Origin: Fibrobacterota bacterium
GTDB lineage: Bacteria; Fibrobacterota; Chitinivibrionia; Chitinivibrionales; FEN-1185
Length of the DNA: 25,332 nt
Assembly (NCBI GenBank): GCA_003165595.1
Contig: PLWQ01000032.1
Span: 47,815 to 73,146, forward strand
Reading direction: 5' to 3'
Below, one piece after another: positions 1-7,525 of this stretch. The number at the start of each line of letters is the position of its first letter. Position 1 is the first letter of the stretch. The position numbers were made by a program, and so were the translations under genes. Below the pieces are notes generated by a model, which saw only the letters and a program-made list of their open reading frames with translations, was not told where the DNA came from and searched no databases.

Positions 1-288
1 GGGTTAGCAAACGACTATAAAATTCTTCTTCTTTGGGGATGGAAGATGCCTCGCAGCTTGCTGCGAGGCATCTTCACTCCTCTAAAAATAGTTCAGGCAA
101 TCGGAGTTTCCCAAGAAGCATTGAATCCCACAGCGAGCGCATTGCAGGCTGCTCACTGGGGTGTACATCCGGTCGTACTCTCGGTCCCCGCAGGTTCGCA
201 AGAGCGTCTACTCCTTTGGTGTTGCATGCAGTCGTAGTCGTGGTGCTTCGGAGTTCTTCAATTCGTCTTTGTTAGTTCGGGAAGAAAC
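1..288. other. Left-edge non-coding stretch
   Basis: No reading frame here has recognisable protein character; the frames that exist look like chance openings. The stretch holds a perfect hairpin at 42-75. It also holds a 20-mer at 121-140 that recurs with one mismatch at 15760-15779. It may be decayed mobile or accessory DNA in front of the toxin-antitoxin pair, but that is inference. Confidence 0.4.
42..75. repeat. Perfect 15-bp inverted repeat
   Basis: Arms 42-56 and 61-75 are exact reverse complements separated by the loop CTTG. The right arm is followed by ACTCCTCT and not a T-run, so a simple intrinsic terminator is not obvious. It could be a REP-like palindrome, the end of an element lying to the left, or a terminator acting in either direction. 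Confidence 0.6.
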
Positions 289-459
289 ATGCAGAAATTC
301 AATGCCGATGACATTGTTGTTTTTGTCAAAGTCCAGAATAGCGCCCGAACGGATTGGTATATTTTCAATGCAACATTCTGCAATGGATTATTTTTATATT
401 TAGCAACCAATAAAAGAGCGGTTTTAAAATGCCGATACTATTTGAATGGGACCCGGTAA
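289..459 (+). CDS. Possible 56-aa protein upstream of brnT
   Basis: A short frame starts at ATG 289 behind a GGGAAG-like Shine-Dalgarno and stops at TAA 457-459, inside the first codons of the toxin gene (31-bp overlap). The product starts MQKFNADDIVVFVKVQNSAR and continues with a hydrophobic, aromatic-rich stretch, so the composition is protein-like. I do not recognise it. It could be a small partner or leader peptide coupled to brnT, or chance: the region is AT-richer than its surroundings and also has to hold the toxin promoter. Confidence 0.25.
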   Translation: MQKFNADDIVVFVKVQNSARTDWYIFNATFCNGLFLYLATNKRAVLKCRYYLNGTR

Positions 460-713
460 AAGCTCAAAACAACCTGACAAAACACCGTGTAACATTCGAT
501 GAAGCAAGCACGGCATTTGAAGACAAATTATCAATTACCATTCATGATCCTTTGCATTCCTCGATAGAGGATCGGTTTGTGCTGTTTGGTAACTCCCGGC
601 TGAACCGGGTATTGGTCGTCGTTCATACAGATCGAGGTGATCGGATCCGTATTATTAGCGCGAGGATTGCCACACGGAAGGAAAGAAGGTATTATGAAGA
701 AAATGAAAAATGA
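429..713 (+). CDS. brnT: BrnT family ribonuclease toxin
   Basis: A 94-residue protein matching the BrnT toxin pattern throughout. It opens with FEWDPVKAQNNLTKHRVTF (residues 5-23), then has an acidic DEAS..F.D stretch, a conserved E-D-R before the central strands, and ends with the diagnostic RIISARIAT.KERRYYEE. Known BrnT proteins are RelE-fold, ribosome-independent RNases held inactive by a downstream antitoxin that also represses the operon. The length fits the family (about 90 aa). The stop overlaps the next gene by 20 bp, the usual toxin-first order. The AT-rich DNA at 380-425 is the likely site of an autoregulated promoter, though no clear operator was seen. Family assignment is firm; activity is inferred. 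Confidence 0.9.
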   Translation: MPILFEWDPVKAQNNLTKHRVTFDEASTAFEDKLSITIHDPLHSSIEDRFVLFGNSRLNRVLVVVHTDRGDRIRIISARIATRKERRYYEENEK

Positions 714-930
714 CCCTGACCTGCTCGTTGAATATGACTTCAGCAAAGGAGTGCGGGGAAAATATGCGAAGCGGTATTCTGAGGGAACTAATGTCGTTGT
801 CATAGATCCTGATGTTGCGGAATATTTTCCGGATCATGAATCGGTGAATACGTCGCTTCGCTCCCTTGTATCAATAATCAAAAGGCGACGCCCAAAGAGG
901 CTTTTGGTCCGCAAACGTATTGCCGTCTAA
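694..930 (+). CDS. Antitoxin paired with BrnT (BrnA-like)
   Basis: The start is ATG 694, preceded by AGAAGG at suitable spacing and overlapping the toxin end by 20 bp; earlier in-frame starts would lie inside the toxin gene. The 78-aa product has a central KYAKRYSEGTNVVVIDPDVA segment followed by a short helix-turn-helix-like SVNTSLRSL region. This is the pattern of ribbon-helix-helix antitoxins next to brnT, in which VVVIDPDVA forms the DNA-binding strand. The C-terminus is unusually basic (IKRRRPKRLLVRKR, residues 62-75), which may contact toxin or nucleic acid. It is expected to neutralise BrnT and repress the pair. A hairpin at 980-998 may end the transcript. Confidence 0.82.
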   Translation: MKKMKNDPDLLVEYDFSKGVRGKYAKRYSEGTNVVVIDPDVAEYFPDHESVNTSLRSLVSIIKRRRPKRLLVRKRIAV

Positions 931-979
931 AGCATCGCCCGGGTGCCCTGTGTGACTTTTGCTCATCCTTACCGTGTGC

Positions 980-998
980 CCTGGATCTGTAATCCAGG
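980..998 (+). terminator. Hairpin after the toxin-antitoxin pair
   Basis: A 7-bp perfect stem (CCTGGAT 980-986 with ATCCAGG 992-998) and 5-nt loop, followed by CTATTT. The weak T-tract makes this only a possible intrinsic terminator. The surrounding 931-1226 has no gene. Two nearby copies of GCGCAGGA (about 1013-1045) are the only other structure noticed. Confidence 0.35.
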
Positions 999-1226
999 CT
1001 ATTTAGGGTCCGCGCAGGAATAAATTGGACACAGAATCGCGCAGGATTTTTGTCGTAGTTCCAGGCGCATCCGCAGGGGCATAGTGGAACGGAGCTATGT
1101 GCCGAGGATGCAACTCCGATATCCGGCAGAAGGACAAGCGAGAATGTTCAAGGTATTTCTGCGCGGGCCCTCATAGGGCGTTGCCAAATCACCATCTTTC
1201 CCGCCCATCCCCTCCGGCCCCGCCCG

Positions 1227-2351
1227 TTATGCCCCCCGCACAATCCTGTAGCAGAACACCTGAAATCCGGTCTTCGAATCGTCGAACCTGCCCGTCTTGA
1301 TGCCGGTGTCGAAATCCGCGAGCAGCGCGAAGATCCGCTTGTACTGGTCGAACGTAAACGACAGCGCCTGGTCGATGAGCCTGGGCTTGATGACCGCGGG
1401 AAAGAGCCTGCCTGCCTGGCTTTCGAAGAGGATACCGGCGCCCACGGCAATGGCGAGCGCCGCGTCGTTCTGCTGCTGCCTGCCCGGAGAACGGTATCTT
1501 CTCACCAGGGAAGGATTCTCTTTTGCAAACTGGCATATCTTGAAAAGCGACCAGAAATGCCTGAATACCGCGCCGACAAACAGGGGAAGGTAGACGCTGC
1601 CGGCGTAGACGGTCTCGATAATTTCGAGAACACGCGCCATATTTTTGACGCCGAGCGCCTGCGCAAGTTCGAACTGGGTGGACTGCCGCATTGCGCCGGC
1701 CACCTTGTCGATGACGCCGGCGCTGATGGATTCGCCGGGCGCAAGGAAGAGATCGATCTTCGAGAGTTCCGAATGCAAGAGCGCAGTGTCGGCGCCGACA
1801 AGATCAACCAGGTGCTCGGCGTCCATCCTCGAAATACGCCTGCCCCAGATTCGCAGCGTGTTCTGTTCCACCCATTCGGCCATTTTGTATTCGGCGGGCA
1901 TGGGAAACAGTTCCGTCACAAAACGCGACGGCGTTTTTTCGGCGCGCTCTTCGAACGCGCCCAGCCAGGCAGCGTATTTTTTTGACAGCGCCGCTTCCTT
2001 GCTTCTCTTCGCCGCGCGCAGTTTTTCGGTCTCCATGACCACGCATGCGTCGGGGACGTCGTAGTCGAGCAGCGTTGCGAGCAACTCCAATTCCTTGTCC
2101 CCAAGCGTATGGACGTCCGGGATGAGGAAGACCCGGAGGGGAGACAACAGCGACGGCGAAATAATGCGCTCGAAGAAAGCGGCAAAATCGCCGTTGTCGG
2201 AATTATAACGTTCCGTGTCGGCGGCGGGCTGCTGCTTCTTGACTGCTGCAACTATTTCGTCGCGTGCAATGTCCCTGCTCGTGGTATCGTCGCCCGCGAG
2301 CAGAACAAACCGCATCAGCAAATCGCCGTCTTCGGAAAACAGTTTGCTCAT
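1227..2351 (-). CDS. holA: DNA polymerase III delta subunit
   Basis: A 374-aa protein with HolA features: an N-terminal RFVLLAGDDTTSRDIARDEI segment (the delta ATPase-like domain, without a working Walker A), and a middle region LVDLVGADTALLHSELSKIDLFL that corresponds to the conserved G.DL..L..EL.KL motif of delta. The helical C-terminal domain contains ARVLEIIETVYAGSVYLPLFVGAVFRHF. Delta opens the beta sliding clamp within the clamp loader. The start at 2351 is chosen because it overlaps the waaA stop as ATGA, implying translational coupling; a longer upstream extension in this frame would run inside waaA. It is last in the operon. The length is slightly above the usual 330-350 aa. Confidence 0.88.
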   Translation of the reverse strand: MSKLFSEDGDLLMRFVLLAGDDTTSRDIARDEIVAAVKKQQPAADTERYNSDNGDFAAFFERIISPSLLSPLRVFLIPDVHTLGDKELELLATLLDYDVPDACVVMETEKLRAAKRSKEAALSKKYAAWLGAFEERAEKTPSRFVTELFPMPAEYKMAEWVEQNTLRIWGRRISRMDAEHLVDLVGADTALLHSELSKIDLFLAPGESISAGVIDKVAGAMRQSTQFELAQALGVKNMARVLEIIETVYAGSVYLPLFVGAVFRHFWSLFKICQFAKENPSLVRRYRSPGRQQQNDAALAIAVGAGILFESQAGRLFPAVIKPRLIDQALSFTFDQYKRIFALLADFDTGIKTGRFDDSKTGFQVFCYRIVRGA

Positions 2352-3613
2352 GGGATAAGGTCTTCGATGTTGTGGTGCGCCGCGTTGACGGCTTTTGCAA
2401 AAGCCGATTGCGCGCTTGCAAAGGCCGGTACCGCGTCGCGGAGCGCCGCCGCAAGAGCCAGGGCGAGGCCTTCCGCGTCGGGAGAACAAAATGCGACGCC
2501 CGCGGCAAGGAGCGATTCGCCGCTTTCCTTCTGCGTGCGAAAGTTGGGACCAAAGACAACGGGAATGCCGAACTGCGCCGCGTCCCACATGTTGTGGCCG
2601 CCGGTGTCGTCGAATGTGCCGCCGATAAAGGCCGCGTCGGCAATCTTGTACATTGCCTCCATCACGCCCATTTTTTCCACCATGCAAACCTCCCAGGTTT
2701 CGGCAGCGGCCGGTTCGCCCAGGCGCACCACACCATTGCCCAGTTCCCGGGCCAACACAGGGGCGTCTTTGAGGTGCCGGGGCACAACGATGCACTTGAC
2801 GGGAACCGACATGCGCTTGAGCGCGGCGAGCGCTTCGGCGATCACCGTTGCTTCGCCCGGATGCACGCAGCCCGCCGTTATGCACCGGTCGTTTTCCGCA
2901 AGGCGCAGGGGAACCCTGAGCCTTGCGCGTTCTTCTTTGGAAAGCGGATGGATCGATACATCGCGCTTGAGGTTCCCCGTGACGCGGATGCGCGACCGGG
3001 AAACGCCGAGCCGCGCGAAGCGGTCGGCGTAGGCCTGGTCTTGCGCGAGGATTGTGTCGGGGTGGGCCAGCAGCGGGCCCACGAGCCACGCAAGGCGCCG
3101 GTACCAGCGCAGCGACGCCTCTTCGATGCGCGCGTTGACGAGCCCCACGGGAACGCCTTTTGTAAAGCAACTCCACAGCATGCACGGCCAGAGCTCGGTT
3201 TCCAGAAGCCACACACGGGTCACGCGAAAGGTGGACAATACGGAGCTCATGAGGCGCACCGTGTCGAGCGGTAGAAACCCCGCGGCATAGATGTCTCCGC
3301 CCTCCGCAGCCTGCAGATATTCAACGCCGGTGCGCGTGGTCGCGGTGAGCAGGTACGCCTGGCGGGGATGCTTCGACTTGAGGATGTCGAGGAACTTCAG
3401 GAGCAGCTTTGCCTCGCCCATTGAGGCTGCGTGGAGCCACACCGTGGACGGCGGGGCGCCCGGTTTCCTTGGAACAGGGATGCTTCTGCGCTGGCGGATG
3501 TTCCACGATTTTGACAGATGCGACCACCTGAGCGCAACTGCGGCCAGCACGCCGGCGGTTTCCATGATGCAACTATAGACGGTAATAAGGGCGCGGAGAA
3601 AGAAAATGGTCAT
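2348..3613 (-). CDS. waaA: 3-deoxy-D-manno-octulosonic acid (Kdo) transferase
   Basis: A 421-aa GT30-family protein. An N-terminal hydrophobic stretch (about residues 1-28) fits the inner-membrane anchor. WLHAASMGE (59-67) carries the Glu equivalent to the catalytic base of WaaA. LLETELWP (136-143) and VNARIEEASLRWYRR are the conserved acceptor-domain motifs. GGTFDDTGGHNMWDAA corresponds to the GGHNPLEPA signature of the CMP-Kdo side, with MWDAA in place of PLEPA. The enzyme adds Kdo to lipid A precursor at the inner leaflet, which implies an LPS outer membrane. It starts 9 bp after the regulator gene's stop and overlaps holA by 4 bp, so the three genes are probably co-transcribed. How many Kdo residues it adds cannot be read from sequence. 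Confidence 0.93.
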   Translation of the reverse strand: MTIFFLRALITVYSCIMETAGVLAAVALRWSHLSKSWNIRQRRSIPVPRKPGAPPSTVWLHAASMGEAKLLLKFLDILKSKHPRQAYLLTATTRTGVEYLQAAEGGDIYAAGFLPLDTVRLMSSVLSTFRVTRVWLLETELWPCMLWSCFTKGVPVGLVNARIEEASLRWYRRLAWLVGPLLAHPDTILAQDQAYADRFARLGVSRSRIRVTGNLKRDVSIHPLSKEERARLRVPLRLAENDRCITAGCVHPGEATVIAEALAALKRMSVPVKCIVVPRHLKDAPVLARELGNGVVRLGEPAAAETWEVCMVEKMGVMEAMYKIADAAFIGGTFDDTGGHNMWDAAQFGIPVVFGPNFRTQKESGESLLAAGVAFCSPDAEGLALALAAALRDAVPAFASAQSAFAKAVNAAHHNIEDLIP

Positions 3614-3622
3614 AGGCCGGTT

Positions 3623-5068
3623 TCAGCTTACTGTTATCCTGCTCTTGCCGGCCGCTTTCGAAGCGTACATGGCCTTGTCGGCATCGCCGATGAGAAGGTC
3701 TTTGAGCCGGGGACGGTTGCCTTCGTACATTGAGAGGCCGATGCTCACCGAATACGGCACGCTCACCTGTGAAAACACAAACGGCTTTGCCGCGATTTCC
3801 CTGCATATGCGCTGCCCGAGGATACGGGCGCCTTCCGGACCCGTTTCGGGAAGAATAAGAGCGAACTCCTCACCGCCATAGCGAGCGAACGTGTCGGCGC
3901 GGCGGATCATGCCGAGCACGCGGCCCACGAGGTCGCGAATCACGGCGTCGCCCACCAGATGGCCGTGCGTGTCGTTGATTTTTTTGAAGTCGTCGATGTC
4001 GATGAGCGCCAGGCCGAAGGTGGACCCGTTCCTGTCGGCGCGCGCGATCTCGCGCGACAGGGATTCGTGGAACGACCGGTGATTGGCAATGCCCGTGAGC
4101 CCGTCCGTTCTTGCCTGGAGCTTGGCATGCATGTCGAGGCACGAATGCTCCACAATCGACGAGATGAACGACGTGAGCACGTGGAGAAACTGGTATTCGT
4201 CGGCGGTAGGGGCAAAGCCTTGTTTCCCGAACAGGGCAAGGGAACCGATGCGCTTGTTCATGACGCTGAGCTGCAGCACCACCGGCTGGGACTTTTCAAA
4301 GGTAAACGCCGCATCGTGCCTGCCGCCGAACACGGTAAGCGGGAGCTCGTTTTTGATAAATGAGATTTTGTCCATGAATGGGAAAGCGTTGTCCCATGCC
4401 TCCAGGATGCTCTGCCGCGCATCGGCGATGCCCATTGTGCCGACGCGCGGCATGGCATACAGCTCGCGAACGTCGCGGCAATCGACACCGACCACGCTGT
4501 ACAGCACGTTCGTCCGATCGTTGATTTCATCGAGAATCACGCGCATCACCTCCGGTACCTCAAGGGACAGCATGAGCTTCTTGGAAAACCGGAACAACGA
4601 AGTGATGTCGTATACGTGGTCCTTGATGTCTGGAGCGATGTCGTTGGATCGCTGCATAAGCATGATACTTTTAAGGTGAAAGAGCCGGTTGGCAATGGCT
4701 TTTTCGACCTGCAAACGAAGATCGACCATGGTAAGCGGCTTGATAAGGTACGAAGATACGCCTATTTCGATGGCTTCTGCCGCGGTCTCGAGCGAAGCGA
4801 AGCCCGTAACGATCATGAGTTCGGTATAATCGTCCTTTGTGCGCGCGGCTTTGAGCACGTCGATGCCGGACGCGTCCGGAAGTTTGAGGTCGCTGATAAC
4901 CACGTCGAAATCGCGGGATTCGATGAGCGACAGCGCCTCCGCGGCGTTGGCGCACGTGGAAACCCTGCACAGGTCCTGGAGTGCGGTTTCTATAAGTGAA
5001 CAGATGGTCTCTTCGTCGTCAACGACGAGAAGTTCACATTCGTTCGGGCGTTTGACCAGTGTGCTCAT
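3623..5068 (-). CDS. Response regulator with central sensor-like region and GGDEF diguanylate cyclase
   Basis: A 481-aa three-part protein. Residues 11-125 form a receiver domain with acidic DDEE (17-20), phospho-acceptor Asp60 (VVISD), Thr88 and Lys110 (YLIKP). Residues about 150-310 look like a GAF-type sensory region (inferred from spacing and strand/helix pattern). Residues 315-481 are a GGDEF domain with GGEEF at 398-402 and an intact RxxD product-inhibition site (389-392) five residues before it. It should make c-di-GMP when phosphorylated and be feedback-inhibited. No histidine kinase gene is adjacent, so it is an orphan regulator. It leads the operon with waaA and holA. The region upstream of its start has a TATATT-like -10 on the minus strand near 5145-5155 but no clear -35. 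Confidence 0.9.
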   Translation of the reverse strand: MSTLVKRPNECELLVVDDEETICSLIETALQDLCRVSTCANAAEALSLIESRDFDVVISDLKLPDASGIDVLKAARTKDDYTELMIVTGFASLETAAEAIEIGVSSYLIKPLTMVDLRLQVEKAIANRLFHLKSIMLMQRSNDIAPDIKDHVYDITSLFRFSKKLMLSLEVPEVMRVILDEINDRTNVLYSVVGVDCRDVRELYAMPRVGTMGIADARQSILEAWDNAFPFMDKISFIKNELPLTVFGGRHDAAFTFEKSQPVVLQLSVMNKRIGSLALFGKQGFAPTADEYQFLHVLTSFISSIVEHSCLDMHAKLQARTDGLTGIANHRSFHESLSREIARADRNGSTFGLALIDIDDFKKINDTHGHLVGDAVIRDLVGRVLGMIRRADTFARYGGEEFALILPETGPEGARILGQRICREIAAKPFVFSQVSVPYSVSIGLSMYEGNRPRLKDLLIGDADKAMYASKAAGKSRITVS

Positions 5069-5248
5069 AGAAAGGAACTGTTCCGGTTCTCACCAATGCG
5101 AAAGTTGCGGGGGATGCGCATAGAAAGGCGCTTTCATCCTCGAATAATATAGTAATTAATTGCCGGCCGGTGCCACGGTAAAAAGAGGAGAGAAGAATTT
5201 CCGCGCACGATCGTAATCCTCGGTTACGTCTGTCCCACAACAATGGGT

Positions 5249-5277
5249 TTGACATTTTTACACAGCTAACCTATATT
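5249..5277 (+). promoter_or_regulatory. Near-consensus sigma70 promoter facing right
   Basis: TTGACA at 5249-5254 (perfect -35), a 17-bp spacer, and TATATT at 5272-5277 (5 of 6 to the TATAAT -10). Transcription should start near 5283-5284. The nearest convincing plus-strand gene starts at 5711, more than 400 bp away. The promoter therefore drives either a separate RNA or a very long leader. Confidence 0.75.
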
Positions 5278-5283
5278 ATCACA

Positions 5284-5525
5284 ATTATTTTGTGCCGCAT
5301 GTATAAGCGAGAGAGAGAAGCCTGCGGCGTTTTCTTGAAAAGAGACCACGCCCTTTGGGCGTGGAGCACAACGTTACGAAAAAGCACTGACGTGCTTTCT
5401 TTGATTTCGGGGGTTTCTCGCAATAGTTTCCTAAGGGCTTGGTAGTGGTGCTGCGCACCATTCATTATGTCGTTTGCCCTTTTACCCCTCATCAAAGCCA
5501 CGGCCAATGGCCGTGGCTCTTTACT
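5284..5525 (+). ncRNA. Candidate structured non-coding RNA (class unknown)
   Basis: Downstream of the 5249-5277 promoter, about 240 nt can fold into consecutive stems: 5294-5299/5323-5328 closing a purine-rich loop; 5346-5353/5357-5364 (8 bp); 5381-5387/5392-5398 (7 bp); 5433-5438/5476-5481 enclosing 5446-5451/5455-5460; and a final 10-bp stem 5496-5505/5509-5518 followed by CTCTTT, which could terminate. No plus-strand coding frame is convincing. The minus-strand frame across 5271-5600 has no recognisable protein character. I saw none of the conserved elements of RNase P RNA, tmRNA, SRP RNA or common riboswitches. It could instead be a long 5' leader of the 5711 gene, or a cluster of palindromic repeats. 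Confidence 0.5.
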
Positions 5526-5667
5526 TAGAACGGCTTTTGATCGGTCTTGAGTGGGAATGTCTGTCTGTTCGACGGCGGATGAAGCATAATACCATCCCAA
5601 ACGTCTTGCTCCACACCTCGGCCGGCCGATGAGACTTATATTAATTAAATAGCAAATCCGGTTCAGG

Positions 5668-5687
5668 ACCGATCCTTCATCGGTTTT
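5668..5687 (+). terminator. Small hairpin with T-tract in front of the lipoprotein gene
   Basis: ACCGAT (5668-5673) and ATCGGT (5679-5684) form a 6-bp stem with a CCTTC loop, followed by TTT. It lies 24 bp before the start at 5711. It could be an attenuator of read-through from 5284, or a simple terminator. The AT-rich ATATTAATTAAAT just upstream (about 5637-5650) may hold a local -10. Confidence 0.35.
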
Positions 5688-5710
5688 CCATCTCTACTAC
5701 GGCAAAGCGA

Positions 5711-7516
5711 ATGAACAAAAAACGTGTCTGCGTGTCGTTTGTCCTTATGACGCTCCTTGCAATCGGTTTTTCGTGTTCGGTTTTTTCGCCGGACACCAGT
5801 AGCGGCAGCGATATTGTCAAGAGCGTCGATTCCACGGTAACGAACCTCAAGGGCGGGTTTGCCAAGCTCGACAGCGTGTTCCTCACCGTCTCGGGCGCGC
5901 GAAGCCTGGTTGTGCCGGGGGGCGACACTACCGCCTACGTGCTCCACTCGGGAGAACACGTGAATCAGATTGTGGCCGGAAGGATCGGAAACGACAGCGC
6001 TATTGCTTATGAGGAATTCCACCTTTCCTCAGGAAATCTCACGACGCTTCGCACCGGTTGCAGCAATCTGGCAAACAGGCAGGACAGCGTTTATCTTCTT
6101 CTGCATTACACGACATCGATCAACGACACCTCATACAAGAGCTTTCAAACAGACACCATGGTGCATGTCCGGGTGTACTCGTGCCAGCGCAAGTTTCTTC
6201 CCAGGGTTCAAAACAGCCTTTTGACGCCCGATATTGCCTTTTCGGATTCGGTGACTTTTTCGAGAAAGAGAACCGATACGACGTTCTATTTGCGCCTCGG
6301 TCCCGACATCGTAAATGCGATGCTGGCTGCGGAACTTGACACAACCTACTACAAGCCGCACGTTGCGGAAACGGATACGCTTATCGGCCGGGTTGCCGGT
6401 GATACCGCAAAGCGCACGAAAGCCGACACGATCTGGGTTCCGGACACCGGGCTCGTCTCGTTTGCATTTGCGGACACCTTGCCGGGCGTCAGGAAAATTA
6501 CCGGCTTCCAGGGCAGGAGGAGTGGAGATACTGCCTTTGTCAACTATGTTGCCGACCTGGTTTCCAAAGCGGACACCATTCTTCTTGCAGACACGACGGC
6601 ATTGCTCGGCACCGTTGTAGACTCCGTGTCATTGGCATTCCGCGACACCATTAAAGACTCCGTTTCAACAACAACACATGACACGGTAACAATACAAGAT
6701 ACGTTGCATGATACATTACGTGATACCTCCACCATAGTGCAGTTTTCCGCGTTGCAGCTGAGAACGCTCAGACAGCATCTTGTCTACGATTCCGTCGACA
6801 AATACGTTGCCGCTCTCCACATATACGCCTCCGCCGGCCCCGGGGTGGTGCGTTTTCTGGGGCCTCCGGTGTTCTATATCCGGTACAGAGACTCGAATTG
6901 CGACACCGCCGCCTCCTCCAAAGGATCAGTCACCAGCAGTGCCTTGAACTACTACTTCGACATGACCGTCAAAGAAACCGACAGCGCAAGTCTCTCCGCG
7001 TCCGCCAACGACTCGCTCGTCGCTTCCTGGCAGGCCGATCGCTTTGCGGAGATTCCCATAGACCTCACGCCGATCTGGAAATTCGCAACCGGCGGCGGTA
7101 ATGGCACTGCGTACAGGGTTGTTCAGAATGCCACATTCTTTCTCAACGCATCGCTTCCCGGCGTCGAATTGCAGGGAAACGACACCAACCACCGGAAGCA
7201 GAGAAATATTGTTTACGGTCTGCTTGATCACCCGATAACAGGGGCAAGGGCTCAGAGCATTGCCGCATACGATTCACTGCTGGGCTTTGTCGCAAGCGGG
7301 CGCCTTGCCAACGACAGCGTATTTCAGACGCCGACGCAGATACAACTGCCCGTCACGATATTCATGCAGAGTTTATACGAGGAAAGTCCGCGACCGTCAA
7401 CAGCTTATTTGTACGTATTTGAGCGGGTTCCCAGCAATTTCCCATTCGGGCGGATTGCCATAGCGAAGCCAAAAACCGTCAAGTGCGCGGCCTTGTTCAC
7501 CAATCCACAGCAATAG
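5711..7516 (+). CDS. Secreted Asp/Thr-rich probable lipoprotein
   Basis: A 601-aa protein with a basic N-terminus and hydrophobic core ending in FSC (Cys22). This is a type II signal peptide although the lipobox (GFSC) is imperfect. The mature part is rich in Asp-Thr/Asp-Ser dipeptides, densest at about residues 302-342 (RDTIKDSV, HDTVTIQDTLHDTLRDT), which looks like a flexible spacer separating two beta-rich halves. I recognise no catalytic domain. Such low-complexity DT spacers are familiar from Fibrobacterota-type cell-surface proteins (recall, not tested). It is followed after 9 bp by an outer-membrane barrel gene, so a surface lipoprotein working with or delivered beside that barrel is a reasonable inference. 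No strong Shine-Dalgarno is visible at the chosen ATG. Confidence 0.75.
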   Translation: MNKKRVCVSFVLMTLLAIGFSCSVFSPDTSSGSDIVKSVDSTVTNLKGGFAKLDSVFLTVSGARSLVVPGGDTTAYVLHSGEHVNQIVAGRIGNDSAIAYEEFHLSSGNLTTLRTGCSNLANRQDSVYLLLHYTTSINDTSYKSFQTDTMVHVRVYSCQRKFLPRVQNSLLTPDIAFSDSVTFSRKRTDTTFYLRLGPDIVNAMLAAELDTTYYKPHVAETDTLIGRVAGDTAKRTKADTIWVPDTGLVSFAFADTLPGVRKITGFQGRRSGDTAFVNYVADLVSKADTILLADTTALLGTVVDSVSLAFRDTIKDSVSTTTHDTVTIQDTLHDTLRDTSTIVQFSALQLRTLRQHLVYDSVDKYVAALHIYASAGPGVVRFLGPPVFYIRYRDSNCDTAASSKGSVTSSALNYYFDMTVKETDSASLSASANDSLVASWQADRFAEIPIDLTPIWKFATGGGNGTAYRVVQNATFFLNASLPGVELQGNDTNHRKQRNIVYGLLDHPITGARAQSIAAYDSLLGFVASGRLANDSVFQTPTQIQLPVTIFMQSLYEESPRPSTAYLYVFERVPSNFPFGRIAIAKPKTVKCAALFTNPQQ

Positions 7517-7525
7517 CGGGATTAC

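Noticed and set aside
2351-3212. Minus-strand extension of the holA frame to 3212
   Set aside because: It lies entirely inside waaA in another frame, is Arg/Pro-rich like a shadow of GC-rich DNA, and the ATGA-coupled start at 2351 fits HolA.
5271-5600. 109-codon minus-strand frame
   Set aside because: It runs across consecutive hairpins, has no Shine-Dalgarno or recognisable family, and reads as the antisense of the candidate RNA.
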